From the NCBI RefSeq assembly GCF_018380615.1, contig NZ_JAGYVZ010000008.1, forward strand, positions 62,001 through 126,000: a stretch of 64,000 nucleotides of DNA, read 5' to 3'. A program made the translations under genes and the position numbers. This document shows, in pieces, positions 44,658-54,028 of this stretch. This stretch comes from Flavobacterium psychroterrae (lineage in GTDB: Bacteria > Bacteroidota > Bacteroidia > Flavobacteriales > Flavobacteriaceae). The first letter of the stretch is position 1. Every line of letters begins with the position of its first letter. A model generated the notes under the pieces. It made no database searches, was not told the origin of the DNA, and saw nothing but the letters and a program-made list of their open reading frames with translations.

Positions 44658-45047
44658 ATGAATGCAGAAATATCAGAATACAATAATTCTCAAATCGCGG
44701 CAGATAAAGAAATCTGCGATCAGTTAGCCACAATAATCAATAAAAATTTACCAAATGCCCAAAATAAAATCTGGCATGCACATCCGGTTTGGTTTCTGGG
44801 CGGAAATCCAATTGTCGGTTACAGCAAATTAAAAAACAATGTGCGTTTACTTTTCTGGAGCGGACAATCCTTTGACGAAGAAAACCTCATCGATGAAGGT
44901 TCCTTCAAAGCAGCCGAATTTCGCTACACTTCTCCCACACAAATCAACAAAACCGACTTAGAACGCTGGCTCAAAAAAGCGCAGGAAATACAATGGGATT
45001 ATAAAAACCTGATCAAACGAAAAGGAATTTTAATCCGTCTTAAATAA
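44658..45047 (+). CDS. DUF1801 domain protein
   Basis: This 129-residue protein fits DUF1801 with IWHAHPVWFLGGNPIVGYS and LLFWSGQSFDEENL. The family is small, cytosolic and of unknown function, with a fold related to YdhG-type proteins. It is the first of a run of small same-direction genes up to 47757, with gaps of 10-95 bases, most of them accessory. A second, diverged DUF1801 gene lies at 57015. Confidence 0.87.
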   Translation: MNAEISEYNNSQIAADKEICDQLATIINKNLPNAQNKIWHAHPVWFLGGNPIVGYSKLKNNVRLLFWSGQSFDEENLIDEGSFKAAEFRYTSPTQINKTDLERWLKKAQEIQWDYKNLIKRKGILIRLK

Positions 45048-45087
45048 TAATTGTTTCCCTATTTAAGTTCAATAATATTCTAACATT

Positions 45088-45642
45088 ATGAGTCGCCGAC
45101 ACAGAAAAATCAAAATACAAAAAAGCACAAAAAAAGAACTTCTCGTTTTTATCATCAAAGTGCTTTCAATCCCACTTTCCTTAATTTCATTTATTTACCT
45201 TACCAGACAATACAACAATTTTATCATTATAAAATTTGAACTTATACTTTACATCTATATTATTTCCGGTCTTGCTTTTGGCATTTTATTTTATAATTAC
45301 GAGAAAAAAAAGGAAGGCAAAAACTTTAGAATACTCGAACATTTCTCTTTAATTCTTTTAATCTACGGTTCAATTTCATGCACCGTTTTTTTGATTGCAA
45401 ACGAATATCTATCAACCAATAAAGAATATAAAATACTTTCGCCTATTATTGCAAAACACGAAAGTTATAAAAGATCTCCTAATAGTATCACCGTAAATAT
45501 TGAAGGAACCGAAAGAGAAATCAATATTCACAACTGTGATTTCAAAAAAATAAACACCTACAATTTTGCCGAAATAAAAATAAAAAAAGGATATTGGAAT
45601 TTTCCCATTATAATGGGAACTACATTAAAACTTGATAAATAA
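45088..45642 (+). CDS. Hypothetical membrane protein
   Basis: This 184-residue protein has a very basic N-terminus (MSRRHRKIKIQKSTKKE), three hydrophobic segments (about 20-42, 48-67, 85-108) and a soluble C-terminal part of about 75 residues. I do not recognise a family. It starts 40 bases after the DUF1801 gene and ends 19 bases before the next membrane-protein gene, so it is probably co-transcribed with both. Confidence 0.7.
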   Translation: MSRRHRKIKIQKSTKKELLVFIIKVLSIPLSLISFIYLTRQYNNFIIIKFELILYIYIISGLAFGILFYNYEKKKEGKNFRILEHFSLILLIYGSISCTVFLIANEYLSTNKEYKILSPIIAKHESYKRSPNSITVNIEGTEREINIHNCDFKKINTYNFAEIKIKKGYWNFPIIMGTTLKLDK

Positions 45643-45661
45643 ATAAGTCTAAAAATCTATA

Positions 45662-46315
45662 ATGAGGAACGAACAAATAATTCAAATCTTAATTTATTTT
45701 CACGCCATATTTGGTGGTATTGCTCTTCTTTCAGGTTTGATTTCGCTAATAGTAAAAAAAGGAAATAAGGTGCATAAAAAATCAGGAAAACTTTTTTATT
45801 ATTCAATGTTATTATCTGCCTTGACTGCTTTAATTATTGCTACATTGCCAAAACACGAAAGTCCATTTTTATTTTCTATAGGAATTTTTAGCTCTTATTT
45901 TACCATAATGGGATACAGATCCTTACGATTCAAAAACGAAGACCTAAATTTAAAAACAGACAAAATAATTTCATGGATTATGATTATTACCGCAATTCTG
46001 ATGATTTTGTATAATCCTTTTGTAAATCAATCGATCAATATTGTTCTGACAGTTCTTGGTATTACCGGGCTAATTTTTTCGGCAAGAGATTTAATATTAT
46101 TCAAAAATCCTGTAAAACTTAAACATAACTGGTTAAAATTGCATTTAGGAAAAATGATTGGTGGTTATATCGCCGCAACAACTGCTTTTGTGGTTGTAAA
46201 TGAATTTTTTCCGAGTTTTTACGGATGGTTTATTCCGGCAATAATTGGTATTTTTTGCATAAGATATTGGATAAAAAAATTAAATAAAAAGCAATCCAAA
46301 ATTGCATTAGGATAA
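45662..46315 (+). CDS. Multi-pass membrane protein, DUF2306-like
   Basis: This 217-residue protein has about seven hydrophobic segments. The opening IYFHAIFGGIALLSGLISLI with KKGNKVHKKSGKLFYYSML resembles the DUF2306/haem-b-like small membrane family of Bacteroidota, with conserved histidines in helices 1 and 2. The function is not known. It lies 19 bases after one small gene and 10 bases before an acetyltransferase gene, so it is part of a short transcript. Confidence 0.72.
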   Translation: MRNEQIIQILIYFHAIFGGIALLSGLISLIVKKGNKVHKKSGKLFYYSMLLSALTALIIATLPKHESPFLFSIGIFSSYFTIMGYRSLRFKNEDLNLKTDKIISWIMIITAILMILYNPFVNQSINIVLTVLGITGLIFSARDLILFKNPVKLKHNWLKLHLGKMIGGYIAATTAFVVVNEFFPSFYGWFIPAIIGIFCIRYWIKKLNKKQSKIALG

Positions 46316-46325
46316 AGTAATTATA

Positions 46326-46757
46326 ATGGAAATTTCACCAATAAAAAAAACCGATTACGACGCTTTAAGAAAACTATTTTTAAAAGAGCGACAATCAACA
46401 TTTTCATGGCTTGATACATCAAATTATCAATTGAAGGATTTTGATAAGGAAATTCATGGCGAAGAAGTTTTAGTCGCCAGTATTGATAACGTTGTTGTTG
46501 GTTTTATTTCGATCTGGATGCCCAATAATTTTATTCATCATTTGTATGTTGATGAAAAATATCATGATAAAGGCATTGGAACGCAATTATTAAAAGCCGT
46601 AATTGAAAAAACCAAATTCCCAATTACTTTAAAATGTTTAGAGGATAATACAAAAGCCGTTGCCTTTTATAGACGAAAAGGATTTATAGAAAAAGAAAGA
46701 GGACCATCTACAAACGGAGATTATATATTATTTAAATTATCAGAAAATATGCAGTAA
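46326..46757 (+). CDS. GNAT family N-acetyltransferase
   Basis: This 143-residue protein has the GNAT fold: the beta4 strand HHLYVDEKYHDKGIGTQLL forms the acetyl-CoA pyrophosphate loop, followed by CLEDNTKAVAFYRRKGF. It transfers an acetyl group from acetyl-CoA to an amine; the acceptor is unknown. The length is typical of single-domain members. It follows the membrane protein gene by 10 bases. Confidence 0.93.
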   Translation: MEISPIKKTDYDALRKLFLKERQSTFSWLDTSNYQLKDFDKEIHGEEVLVASIDNVVVGFISIWMPNNFIHHLYVDEKYHDKGIGTQLLKAVIEKTKFPITLKCLEDNTKAVAFYRRKGFIEKERGPSTNGDYILFKLSENMQ

Positions 46758-46825
46758 ACTATATAAAGTTTCACAACTCATTATACAATATAAAAATTCA
46801 AAATACTTAAAAAATTAATTCGATA

Positions 46826-47233
46826 ATGGCAAATACTTATTACTCTTATTTAGCATTTATAGCGCCAACATCTGATGCGAGTCTGATGGCTTTAAAAAAT
46901 AATTTAGACGCTTTTTATGAATCCGTAACCGAAAACAAACCTGAAATTGTACTCGAAAGCGACAAAATCAATCTTGTATTTGAAGATGATTATCATTTAT
47001 ACATTGCATTTTCAGAAGAAGCTTATGTCAATGAAGAAGCACTCGAAATTGCAGGAGAATCAAAACTCGACTGGAATGAAACAGCATTTGATAAAGCAAA
47101 ATTAGAAACATGCAACAAACGATTTGAAGTCTGGGGAGATGATGATTTTGATATGGAATATTTCAACGATAGTTTATATATCATCGAAGAAATAGAAAGA
47201 TTCACTGATGTCATTATTTTTAATATGCAATAA
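46826..47233 (+). CDS. Hypothetical acidic protein
   Basis: This 135-residue soluble protein is rich in Asp and Glu, with segments such as EDDYHLYIAFSEEAYVNEEA and WGDDDFDMEYFND. I do not recognise a family. It has no signal peptide. It is in the same direction as its neighbours, with gaps of 68 and 95 bases. Its size and acidity resemble immunity-type or small cytosolic proteins, but there is no partner to support that. Confidence 0.65.
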   Translation: MANTYYSYLAFIAPTSDASLMALKNNLDAFYESVTENKPEIVLESDKINLVFEDDYHLYIAFSEEAYVNEEALEIAGESKLDWNETAFDKAKLETCNKRFEVWGDDDFDMEYFNDSLYIIEEIERFTDVIIFNMQ

Positions 47234-47328
47234 GATATAAAACAAATTTTAAAACTTTAAACAATTACAACGCAACCATTTAACAAAATTCACATCTTTT
47301 AAATAAACCAATGTAAAAAATTTAAACC

Positions 47329-47757
47329 ATGAAAAAATTGTTTGTATTAATCGCCGTTGTTTTATTTGTTTCTTGTAATAACGATGATAAAGAATCATCT
47401 GTAAATAATTTAAAGGGGAGCTGGATCTTGACTAACGCTTCCGGCGGTATTACGGGTTCAACATTTCCGATAACCACAGATCAGCAAACAGTTTTAGAAT
47501 TTTCTGACACTACATTGAAAACCTATATCAATTCAAATTTAGTGAGCACTCATACGTATTCTATTCAAACAAAAAAATCAATTTTTGGCGGGATTAAAAA
47601 AATGATTGTAACTCCAACAGGTGCAATTGCCAATGATATTGCCCGAGTGCAATCATATGAAATCAAAGGCGAAAAATTGTATTTACGCGATGAATGTTTT
47701 GATTGCTTTACAATGGAATATGAAAAAATAAATCCTGCTGCATTCAAAATCTTTTAA
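47329..47757 (+). CDS. Small lipoprotein, lipocalin-like
   Basis: This 142-residue protein has a lipoprotein signal (VVLFVSC, Cys16) followed by an Asn/Asp-rich linker and a GSWILTNASGG start, then alternating beta-strands and a KINPAAF end. This resembles lipocalin-like DUF lipoproteins of Bacteroidota. The ligand is unknown. Two cysteines near the end (ECFDC) could form a disulfide or bind metal. A bidirectional terminator separates it from the M14 peptidase. Confidence 0.75.
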   Translation: MKKLFVLIAVVLFVSCNNDDKESSVNNLKGSWILTNASGGITGSTFPITTDQQTVLEFSDTTLKTYINSNLVSTHTYSIQTKKSIFGGIKKMIVTPTGAIANDIARVQSYEIKGEKLYLRDECFDCFTMEYEKINPAAFKIF

Positions 47758-47774
47758 ATGATAAATGTGTAGAA

Positions 47775-47850
47775 TAGCCGCGATGGAAACGGCATCCTTT
47801 TTCTTGCTCCTTTAGCAAGGAAAAGATATAATGTACAGCGCGACAAAAGG
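47775..47850. repeat. Dispersed repeat element, family C (copy 2)
   Basis: It runs TAGCCGCGATGGAAACGGCA then TCCTTTTTCTTGC, an inverted GCAAGGAAAAG, and ends ACAGCGCGACAAAAGGT. It is related to 50701 and, inverted, to 13301. Non-coding. Confidence 0.65.
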
Positions 47851-47900
47851 TCTTGAAAACCTGATTTTTTCTGCTCCTGAAAATAAAATCCAAATATTTA

Positions 47901-47946
47901 AAATGCCAAATTCCATTCAAAAAAAATGGAATTTGGCATTTTTTTT
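47901..47946. terminator. Bidirectional intrinsic terminator
   Basis: A long stem AAATGCCAAATTCCATT pairs with AATGGAATTTGGCATTT and is flanked by A and T runs. It lies between the converging lipoprotein and M14 peptidase genes and slightly overlaps the latter's stop region. Confidence 0.9.
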
Positions 47947-50452
47947 AATTCACTAAAAACAGAGAATTGCTGAATAACAGGATTCCGTTTTCCCAGAAAC
48001 CTCTAAAAAGCGGATTGTCCATCATGTAAATCACAACGCCATCGCCGCGTTTATCTACGGCAAAACTCACGGTTTCGTTGAGCTTTTTCTTGATATCGTT
48101 TCCAACAAAGCCATAACTCACATAATCTTTTGGAATATACGCCACATTAATAGCATTTTTCAATAACGAAAATGATCTTTCGTTAGTTTTAAGACTAAAA
48201 TATGTGTTGCCCAAACCAAAAGCCATTGGATAAGTTTTGTCCAGTTTATTCTCGATTATTGCACCCGGAATAGAACCTGAAATCCCTCGACGTTCTGACC
48301 CTTCAAAATCAAGAAAACGCTTTTTAAGTTCGGTTTCGCTATCTTCTTTTTCAGATTTTTCTTTGTCTTCCTTGCTTGCGAACAAACTCAAAGCATAACC
48401 GGCACGATCCTGAAATAACGAAATCGCATTGCTCATTGCAATTACTTTTCCGCCATTTTTTATCCATTCATCGATTTGCTTTTTTTGATCTTCGGATAAA
48501 TCGTAACTTCCGTCAGAAAGGATTAACGTATTGTAATTATATAGTTTAACGCGACTAAAATTAGACGTTTCAACGATACTTACCGGATAACTTATCGTTT
48601 CGTCAAGATAATACCACGTCGCGCCAAACTCGGTCGAAACAACACCTTTTCCTGAAAGCATTAAAATTTTTGGTGCTTTTAGCAATGTGAAATTTTCTCC
48701 GCCAATATCTTTAGAATTGGTTGAAAATCCTGTAGTTATAAAACTGTAATCGGTTTTTATTTTGACGATATCGCTAACTGTTTTTTCAAAATCAGCTATT
48801 TTTGGATTGTCTCCACGGCTTATAATTAAACCGCCAGGTTCAACAGCAACGGTTCCAAAAACGGCTTTTTTCATTGCCGAACGCACTTTTATTCCCGCTT
48901 GATGTAATAATGAAACTACCTGAGCCGAAATCCTGCTATTCCACGGAACGTAAAAAGCGTAAACACTTGCAGGAACCGTTTTCGGGGTGATGTCAATCGT
49001 GGCTTTTGTTTTTATTTGCAGCGTATTTTTAACCGCATAACCTTCAGCTCCATAAGCTAATGGCAAAGCCCAAGCCGTAATATCATAAGATAAACTATCA
49101 TTTAATTTTTGATTGGGTTCAAATAAAACCTGCGCCAAAACTGATCTCGGCTGATCGGCTTTTATAATCAAATCATTTGGTTCAATCTTGAAACTTTCAT
49201 TTTTCTTAGTTTGATAATGAAAACCGGATCCGGTTGCTGATGCATCTGCGTAGGCAAATTCTATGTCGTTTTTCTTTAGCATTTCGGTCAACTGTTCCAG
49301 TTTTGGATTACTTTTCAACACATAAGTATTGTAAACGCCTTTTGCTTTTATTCTGGCATTCGTATGAAAATCCCTGAAACCTTTTAGCAAAACATCTTTT
49401 TGCGAAGCGGCACTTTCTACAACTGTTAAAACCGCTGTTGCGTGATGCGTTAATCTGTCTTTTATGGTAACATTTGCGCCGTTTTCCATCGTTACTTCTC
49501 GCCCCGCTCCTATTCCGCCTTGTTCCAGCGTTAAGCCAACTGCGCCGTTATATGTAGGATATGTATCGCCATAACTTGGATAAAACAAATCAAATCGTTC
49601 TCTGGTTGTGTACATCCAGTTTTGTTTGTCGAATTTCTCTGAAATATTTTTACCCAGAACATTATAAAAATCCTTTTGGTATTGCTCGATAAATTCATGC
49701 AAAGGTTCTGCCGCCGGAGGAAAAAAGTACGGCGAATTATAACTCATTTCGTGAACATCTGTATGAACTTGCGGCATCCATTGATTGTACAATTTAATGC
49801 GTTGCTGCGATTCTATTTGCGTTTGCCAAGCCCAATCTCTGTTCAAATCAAAAAGATAATGATTGTATCTTCCGCCTGGCCAGACTTCCATGTGTTCTCT
49901 GTCATACAAACCCGGATGTGTTTTTTTGCCTGTAACTTCTCTTAACCAGTTTCCGTATCTTGAATATCCATCAGGATTAATACAAGGATCAAGAATTACA
50001 ATTGTATTTTTTAACCATTGTTTTGCTGCTTCGTTTGACGGATTCAAAAGTTCGTAAGCAACTGTCAAAGCACTTTCGGTTCCGGCAAATTCATTTCCGT
50101 GAACGTTGAAACTCAGCCAGACTATAATTTTATCTTCAACAGCTCTATTTTTTTTATCTGATAATCCTATCGAAGCCAAATTATTATTGCGGATTTGTTC
50201 CAGATTTGCCAGATTTTCAGGAGTCGAAATATAATAGACATTTAAATCGCGCTGCTCGTTTGTTGCGCCGTATTTCTGCTTTTTGATCGATTGCGATTGT
50301 TCCGTCAGATAATTGAAATAATCTTCGACCTGATGGTAATAACTGATTTGTTTACCGTAATTGGGAATAAATTCTGATGGTGTTTTGAGTTGCGCAAAAA
50401 CAGAAAAAGAAACGGTTAACAGCAATACTGTCGCGATAAATGTTTTGTTCAT
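47945..50452 (-). CDS. Exported M14 family zinc carboxypeptidase
   Basis: The ATG at 50452 gives a signal peptide (MNKTFIATVLLLTVSFSVFA), so I prefer it to the in-frame start at 50512. The 835-residue protein has an N-terminal M14 domain with zinc ligands NVHGNEFAGTES and TDVHEM and substrate-binding DPCINPDGYSRYGN. A long C-terminal part includes an ILSDGSYDLSEDQKKQID glutamine-amidotransferase-like segment and a trailing beta region. It should remove C-terminal residues from peptides outside the cytoplasm. The size is typical of large Bacteroidota M14 members. It is a single minus-strand gene. Confidence 0.93.
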   Translation of the reverse strand: MNKTFIATVLLLTVSFSVFAQLKTPSEFIPNYGKQISYYHQVEDYFNYLTEQSQSIKKQKYGATNEQRDLNVYYISTPENLANLEQIRNNNLASIGLSDKKNRAVEDKIIVWLSFNVHGNEFAGTESALTVAYELLNPSNEAAKQWLKNTIVILDPCINPDGYSRYGNWLREVTGKKTHPGLYDREHMEVWPGGRYNHYLFDLNRDWAWQTQIESQQRIKLYNQWMPQVHTDVHEMSYNSPYFFPPAAEPLHEFIEQYQKDFYNVLGKNISEKFDKQNWMYTTRERFDLFYPSYGDTYPTYNGAVGLTLEQGGIGAGREVTMENGANVTIKDRLTHHATAVLTVVESAASQKDVLLKGFRDFHTNARIKAKGVYNTYVLKSNPKLEQLTEMLKKNDIEFAYADASATGSGFHYQTKKNESFKIEPNDLIIKADQPRSVLAQVLFEPNQKLNDSLSYDITAWALPLAYGAEGYAVKNTLQIKTKATIDITPKTVPASVYAFYVPWNSRISAQVVSLLHQAGIKVRSAMKKAVFGTVAVEPGGLIISRGDNPKIADFEKTVSDIVKIKTDYSFITTGFSTNSKDIGGENFTLLKAPKILMLSGKGVVSTEFGATWYYLDETISYPVSIVETSNFSRVKLYNYNTLILSDGSYDLSEDQKKQIDEWIKNGGKVIAMSNAISLFQDRAGYALSLFASKEDKEKSEKEDSETELKKRFLDFEGSERRGISGSIPGAIIENKLDKTYPMAFGLGNTYFSLKTNERSFSLLKNAINVAYIPKDYVSYGFVGNDIKKKLNETVSFAVDKRGDGVVIYMMDNPLFRGFWENGILLFSNSLFLVN

Positions 50453-50553
50453 TGGTAAGTTGAATTTGGATAGGTGGTTAAAAATAACAATTAACTTTAT
50501 ACAGAAAGACAAGATTGCAGTATTTTTTTAGAGATACTTATTATTACTTACTA

Positions 50554-50586
50554 AACCCGACAGGTTTTAAAAACCTGTCGGGTTTT
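50554..50586. terminator. AACCCGACAGG-type terminator palindrome
   Basis: The stem AACCCGACAGG/CCTGTCGGGTT with a TTTTAAAAA loop is near-identical on both strands. It lies upstream of the M14 gene and downstream of nothing obvious, so it may be a dispersed repeat of the same type as 11787. Confidence 0.6.
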
Positions 50587-50700
50587 GTAACGCAACGTTA
50601 AAAACTCCTTTTGTGTCAATTATATATGATTTTAGTAAAACTTAAAAACATAACGTAAACCCAGAACCTTCACATCATTTAAAAACCAAAACCTCTAATC

Positions 50701-50923
50701 TAGCCCCGATGGAAGCGAAATCCTTTTACTTTTTCCTTTAAAAAGCAAAAGATTACAGCGAACAGCGGGACAAAAGCTTCTGATGAAAATAAAAATTACT
50801 GCTCCTAAAAAATAAAATCCAAAAATCCCAAAAATCCAAAAATCCCAACAATCCAAAAATCCAACAATCGAAAAATCTAATAATCTAATAATCTAATAAT
50901 CCAACAATCTAATAATCTAATTC
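50701..50923. repeat. Family C repeat and an A/T-rich AATC(C/T)-AA array
   Basis: A family C copy runs 50701-50790 (TAGCCCCGATGGAAGCGAAA, hairpin centre, ACAGCGGGACAAAAGC). It is followed by a low-complexity array of AATCCAAAA/AATCTAAT units (50818-50923), at least twelve units. No gene is visible in 50453-51009. Confidence 0.75.
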
Positions 50924-50975
50924 TATTGCTTTTGGCTACGACAATAATAGTTTTGGCTAAATCTGTTCTTTGAAT

Positions 50976-50985
50976 GTTGCGCAAC
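50976..50985. promoter_or_regulatory. GTTGCGCAAC palindrome in the promoter of the NmrA-like gene
   Basis: This perfect 10-base palindrome is followed directly by TTTG (CAACTTTG, one mismatch from TAnnTTTG) and precedes the ATG at 51010 by 24 bases. It could be bound by the AraC-type regulator encoded next. Confidence 0.4.
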
Positions 50986-51009
50986 TTTGTACTATAAAAA
51001 TAGATACAA

Positions 51010-51903
51010 ATGAAAATTACAATTACAGGTTCTTTAGGGAACATTAGCAAACCGTTAGCTCAGGAATTAGTGCAAAACGGACATGAAGTTACGGTCATTA
51101 GTAGCAGCAACGACAAACAAGCTGAAATTGAAGCTTTAGGAGCTTCGGCGGCGATTGGTTCGGTTGAGGATGTGGCATTTTTGACTAAAGCATTTTCTGG
51201 TGCAGATGCTGTTTATTGCATGATTCCGCGTGCGAATTATTTCGATCCTAATTTGGATCTGGATGCTTTTACACGTACAATTGGAAATAATTATGCAGAA
51301 GCAATTGAGAAATCAGGCGTACAACGTGTCGTATTCTTAAGCAGTATTGGCGCGCATTTAGAAAAGAATTCAGGAATTATTCAGCGTTATAATGAGATCG
51401 AAGCGGTTTTGAATCAACTTAATGCTTCGATTACGTTTATACGTCCAACTTCTTTCTTTTATAATTTGCTGGCTTATATTCCGCTCATTAAATCAAAAGG
51501 AATTATTGCAACAAATTATGGCGCTGACAGAATGATTCCGTGGGTTTCTCCTAATGATATTGCCCTTGCAATTGCTGAGGAAATCGTTACTCCGCTTGAC
51601 GGGAAAAAAGTCCGTTATGTTTCAAGCGAAGAACTTACTGGTGATGAAACGGCAAAAATTTTAGGAAATGCAATAGGAAAACCGGATTTAAAATGGGTTT
51701 TAACGACAGATGAAGAAACGTTAAATGGACTGGTAAATGTAGGAATGCAACCTAAAATCGCCGAAGGTTTGGTCGAAATGTATGCCGGGCTTTACAATGG
51801 TTTACTTGGCGCAGATTATATTAAAAACAGACCTGCCATGATGGGAAAAACAAAACTGGCAGATTATGCTAAAGAATTTGCTGCAATTTACAACCAGAAA
51901 TAA
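51010..51903 (+). CDS. NmrA-like NAD(P)-binding oxidoreductase family protein
   Basis: This 297-residue Rossmann-fold protein begins MKITITGSLGNISKPLAQEL, a nucleotide-binding start of the NmrA/atypical SDR type, and contains RVVFLSSIGAHLEKNSG and IRPTSFFYNL. The family includes redox sensors and quinone-type reductases such as QorB-like proteins. The usual GGTGxxG is GSLGNIS, still compatible with binding. The next gene, an AraC regulator, starts 12 bases after its stop, so both are co-transcribed. A palindrome lies in the promoter. Confidence 0.88.
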   Translation: MKITITGSLGNISKPLAQELVQNGHEVTVISSSNDKQAEIEALGASAAIGSVEDVAFLTKAFSGADAVYCMIPRANYFDPNLDLDAFTRTIGNNYAEAIEKSGVQRVVFLSSIGAHLEKNSGIIQRYNEIEAVLNQLNASITFIRPTSFFYNLLAYIPLIKSKGIIATNYGADRMIPWVSPNDIALAIAEEIVTPLDGKKVRYVSSEELTGDETAKILGNAIGKPDLKWVLTTDEETLNGLVNVGMQPKIAEGLVEMYAGLYNGLLGADYIKNRPAMMGKTKLADYAKEFAAIYNQK

Positions 51904-51915
51904 GTACCTTAGACT

Positions 51916-52830
51916 ATGGCAAATAATCAACCTGTTCGAATAAAAAGTATCAGCGAATTTCATGAATTTAGAAATTTGCCCAAACCGGAACATCCATTAG
52001 TGAGCGTTTATAATTTTGAAGATTTAAAGTATCTGAGCGAAAATGAGCCCAAAAGCTTAATGCTTGATTTTTATTCGATTGCATTAAAACGAAATGCAAA
52101 TGCAAAAATGAAATACGGTCAGCAGGAATACGATTTTAAAGAAGGTGTTTTGATGTTTATTTCGCCGGGTCAGGTTTTTTCTATCGAAGGAAATTCTGAG
52201 CTTCAACACACAGGATGGTCATTATTGGTCCATCCTGATTTTTTATGGAATACGCCGCTTGCCAAAAAAATCAAGCAATACGAGTATTTTGGTTATTCGG
52301 TTTATGAAGCTTTACATCTTTCGGATAAAGAAGAAAAAATGATAATTAATCTGATGAAAAACATTCAGCAGGAATATCAGTCAAATATTGATAAATTCAG
52401 TCAGGATGTTATTATCGCCCAAATTGAATTATTGCTGACTTACGCGGAACGCTTTTATAACCGCCAATTTATTACCCGAAAAATAAGCAATCATCAAATT
52501 CTGGCTAAATTAGAAAATTTACTTGACGATTATTTTGCGAATGATTCCCTGACCAAAAACGGTTTACCAACGGTTCATTATATTGCCGAAACCTTAAATA
52601 TTACGCCAAATTATTTAAGCGGATTATTGAAATCACTAACGGGTCAAAGCACACAACAGCATATTCACGATAAACTGATTGAAAAAGCCAAAGAAAAACT
52701 AACGACAACAAACTTATCCATAAGCGAAATTGCATTTGAATTGGGCTTTGAACATCAGCAATCTTTCAGTAAATTATTTAAGACCAAAACCACTATTTCT
52801 CCTTTAGAATTCAGGCAGTCTTTTAATTAA
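51916..52830 (+). CDS. AraC family transcriptional regulator
   Basis: This 304-residue protein has an N-terminal cupin-like sensor region (about 30-170) and a C-terminal AraC double helix-turn-helix (about 205-304). The latter shows IAETLNITPNYLSGLLKSL and ISEIAFELGFEHQQSFSKLF. It follows the NmrA-like gene by 12 bases and probably controls that gene or responds to a related signal. Similar AraC and NAD(P)H-oxidoreductase pairs are common in flavobacteria. The inducer is not evident. Confidence 0.94.
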   Translation: MANNQPVRIKSISEFHEFRNLPKPEHPLVSVYNFEDLKYLSENEPKSLMLDFYSIALKRNANAKMKYGQQEYDFKEGVLMFISPGQVFSIEGNSELQHTGWSLLVHPDFLWNTPLAKKIKQYEYFGYSVYEALHLSDKEEKMIINLMKNIQQEYQSNIDKFSQDVIIAQIELLLTYAERFYNRQFITRKISNHQILAKLENLLDDYFANDSLTKNGLPTVHYIAETLNITPNYLSGLLKSLTGQSTQQHIHDKLIEKAKEKLTTTNLSISEIAFELGFEHQQSFSKLFKTKTTISPLEFRQSFN

Positions 52831-52893
52831 AAAAGGCTTTCGGCAAAAAAACTTCTTTAATTTTCATAAATTCGTTGAATAAAAAATACGTTT

Positions 52894-53307
52894 ATGAATC
52901 CTGTTTTCAAAAATACACTTGCCGTTATCATTGGTCTTTTCGTAGGCAGTATTGCTAATATGTCTATCCTATTAATGAGCAGTTCTGTTATTCCTGCTCC
53001 ACACGGCGCAGATGTCACTACAATGGAAGGATTGAAAGCCACCATGCATTTATTTGAACCTAAACATTTTATTTTCCCATTTGTGGCACATGCAATCGGG
53101 ACTTTTGCAGGCGCAGCAACGACAGCTTTAATCGCGGCAAATAACAAAATGAGATTAGCGCTCGCAATTGGTGCTTTCTTTTTATTGGGCGGAATCGTGA
53201 ATGTCTGTACTTTACCTTCACCAGTTTGGTACAATGTTATTGATCTTGTATTTGCTTATCTTCCAATGGCTTATTTGGCTAAAAAAATAGTTACATCAGA
53301 AGAATAA
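52894..53307 (+). CDS. Hypothetical four-helix membrane protein
   Basis: This 137-residue protein has hydrophobic segments near 8-30, 63-82, 87-107 and 112-130, with a conserved-looking HLFEPKHFIFPFVAHAIGT. Such small proteins are common in flavobacteria and have no named function that I know. It lies 64 bases after the AraC gene and 25 bases before the racemase gene. Confidence 0.72.
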   Translation: MNPVFKNTLAVIIGLFVGSIANMSILLMSSSVIPAPHGADVTTMEGLKATMHLFEPKHFIFPFVAHAIGTFAGAATTALIAANNKMRLALAIGAFFLLGGIVNVCTLPSPVWYNVIDLVFAYLPMAYLAKKIVTSEE

Positions 53308-53331
53308 CAGTATTTTAAACTGAATTAAAAC

Positions 53332-54012
53332 ATGAAAAAAATTGGACTTGTAGGCGGTATCAGCTGGGTTTCGACAATTGATTATTATAAATTGATCAAT
53401 GAAGGCGTAAATAAAAAATTAGGAGGATTGCAATTTGCAGAATGTCTTATTTATTCCTTGAACTTTGGTGATATCCAGGAAAAAACCTGGGCGAACTCCT
53501 ATGAACTGCTATTAAATGCATGTTTGAGTTTAAAGAAAAGTGGCGTTGATGCCATTGTTTTATGCGCCAATACTGCGCATATGTATGCAGATGAAATTGA
53601 AAAAGCAATCGAATTACCATTAATTCATATTGGTACAGAAACCGCAAAAGCCATAACAAAAGAAAAAATTACTACAATTGGACTTTTAGGAACTTCGTTT
53701 TCTATGGAAATGGATTTTTATAAAGACCGCCTGAAAAGCTTTGGACTAAATGTACTGATTCCTGAAAAACAAGAAACTAGAGATTATATTCAACATGTTT
53801 TGAAAGAAGAATTGGGAAGGGGAATTATCAATCCTGAATCGAGACAGAATTATATCAAAATTGCAAACGAACTTATTGAAAAAGGCGCCGAAGGAATTAT
53901 TTTAGGTTGTACCGAAATTCCGTTGCTAATCGATCAATCCCATTTTTCGGTTCCCGTTTTTGATACCGCTAAAATACATTCTGAAGCAATTGTAAATTTT
54001 ATAGTTTCTTAA
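53332..54012 (+). CDS. Aspartate/glutamate racemase family protein
   Basis: This 226-residue protein shows the amino-acid racemase fold with KIGLVGGISWVSTIDYY, the first catalytic cysteine in VLCANTAHMYAD and the second in IILGCTEIPLLI. It interconverts L- and D-aspartate or a similar amino acid without cofactor. The closest class by motif is the aspartate racemase group (RacD/YgeA). The length is usual. No D-amino-acid gene lies beside it. Confidence 0.93.
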   Translation: MKKIGLVGGISWVSTIDYYKLINEGVNKKLGGLQFAECLIYSLNFGDIQEKTWANSYELLLNACLSLKKSGVDAIVLCANTAHMYADEIEKAIELPLIHIGTETAKAITKEKITTIGLLGTSFSMEMDFYKDRLKSFGLNVLIPEKQETRDYIQHVLKEELGRGIINPESRQNYIKIANELIEKGAEGIILGCTEIPLLIDQSHFSVPVFDTAKIHSEAIVNFIVS

Positions 54013-54028
54013 ATTAAATGCTATAAAC

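Noticed and set aside
50453..50512. Start at 50512 for the M14 peptidase
   Set aside because: It would place 20 residues before a good signal peptide; 50452 is preferred.
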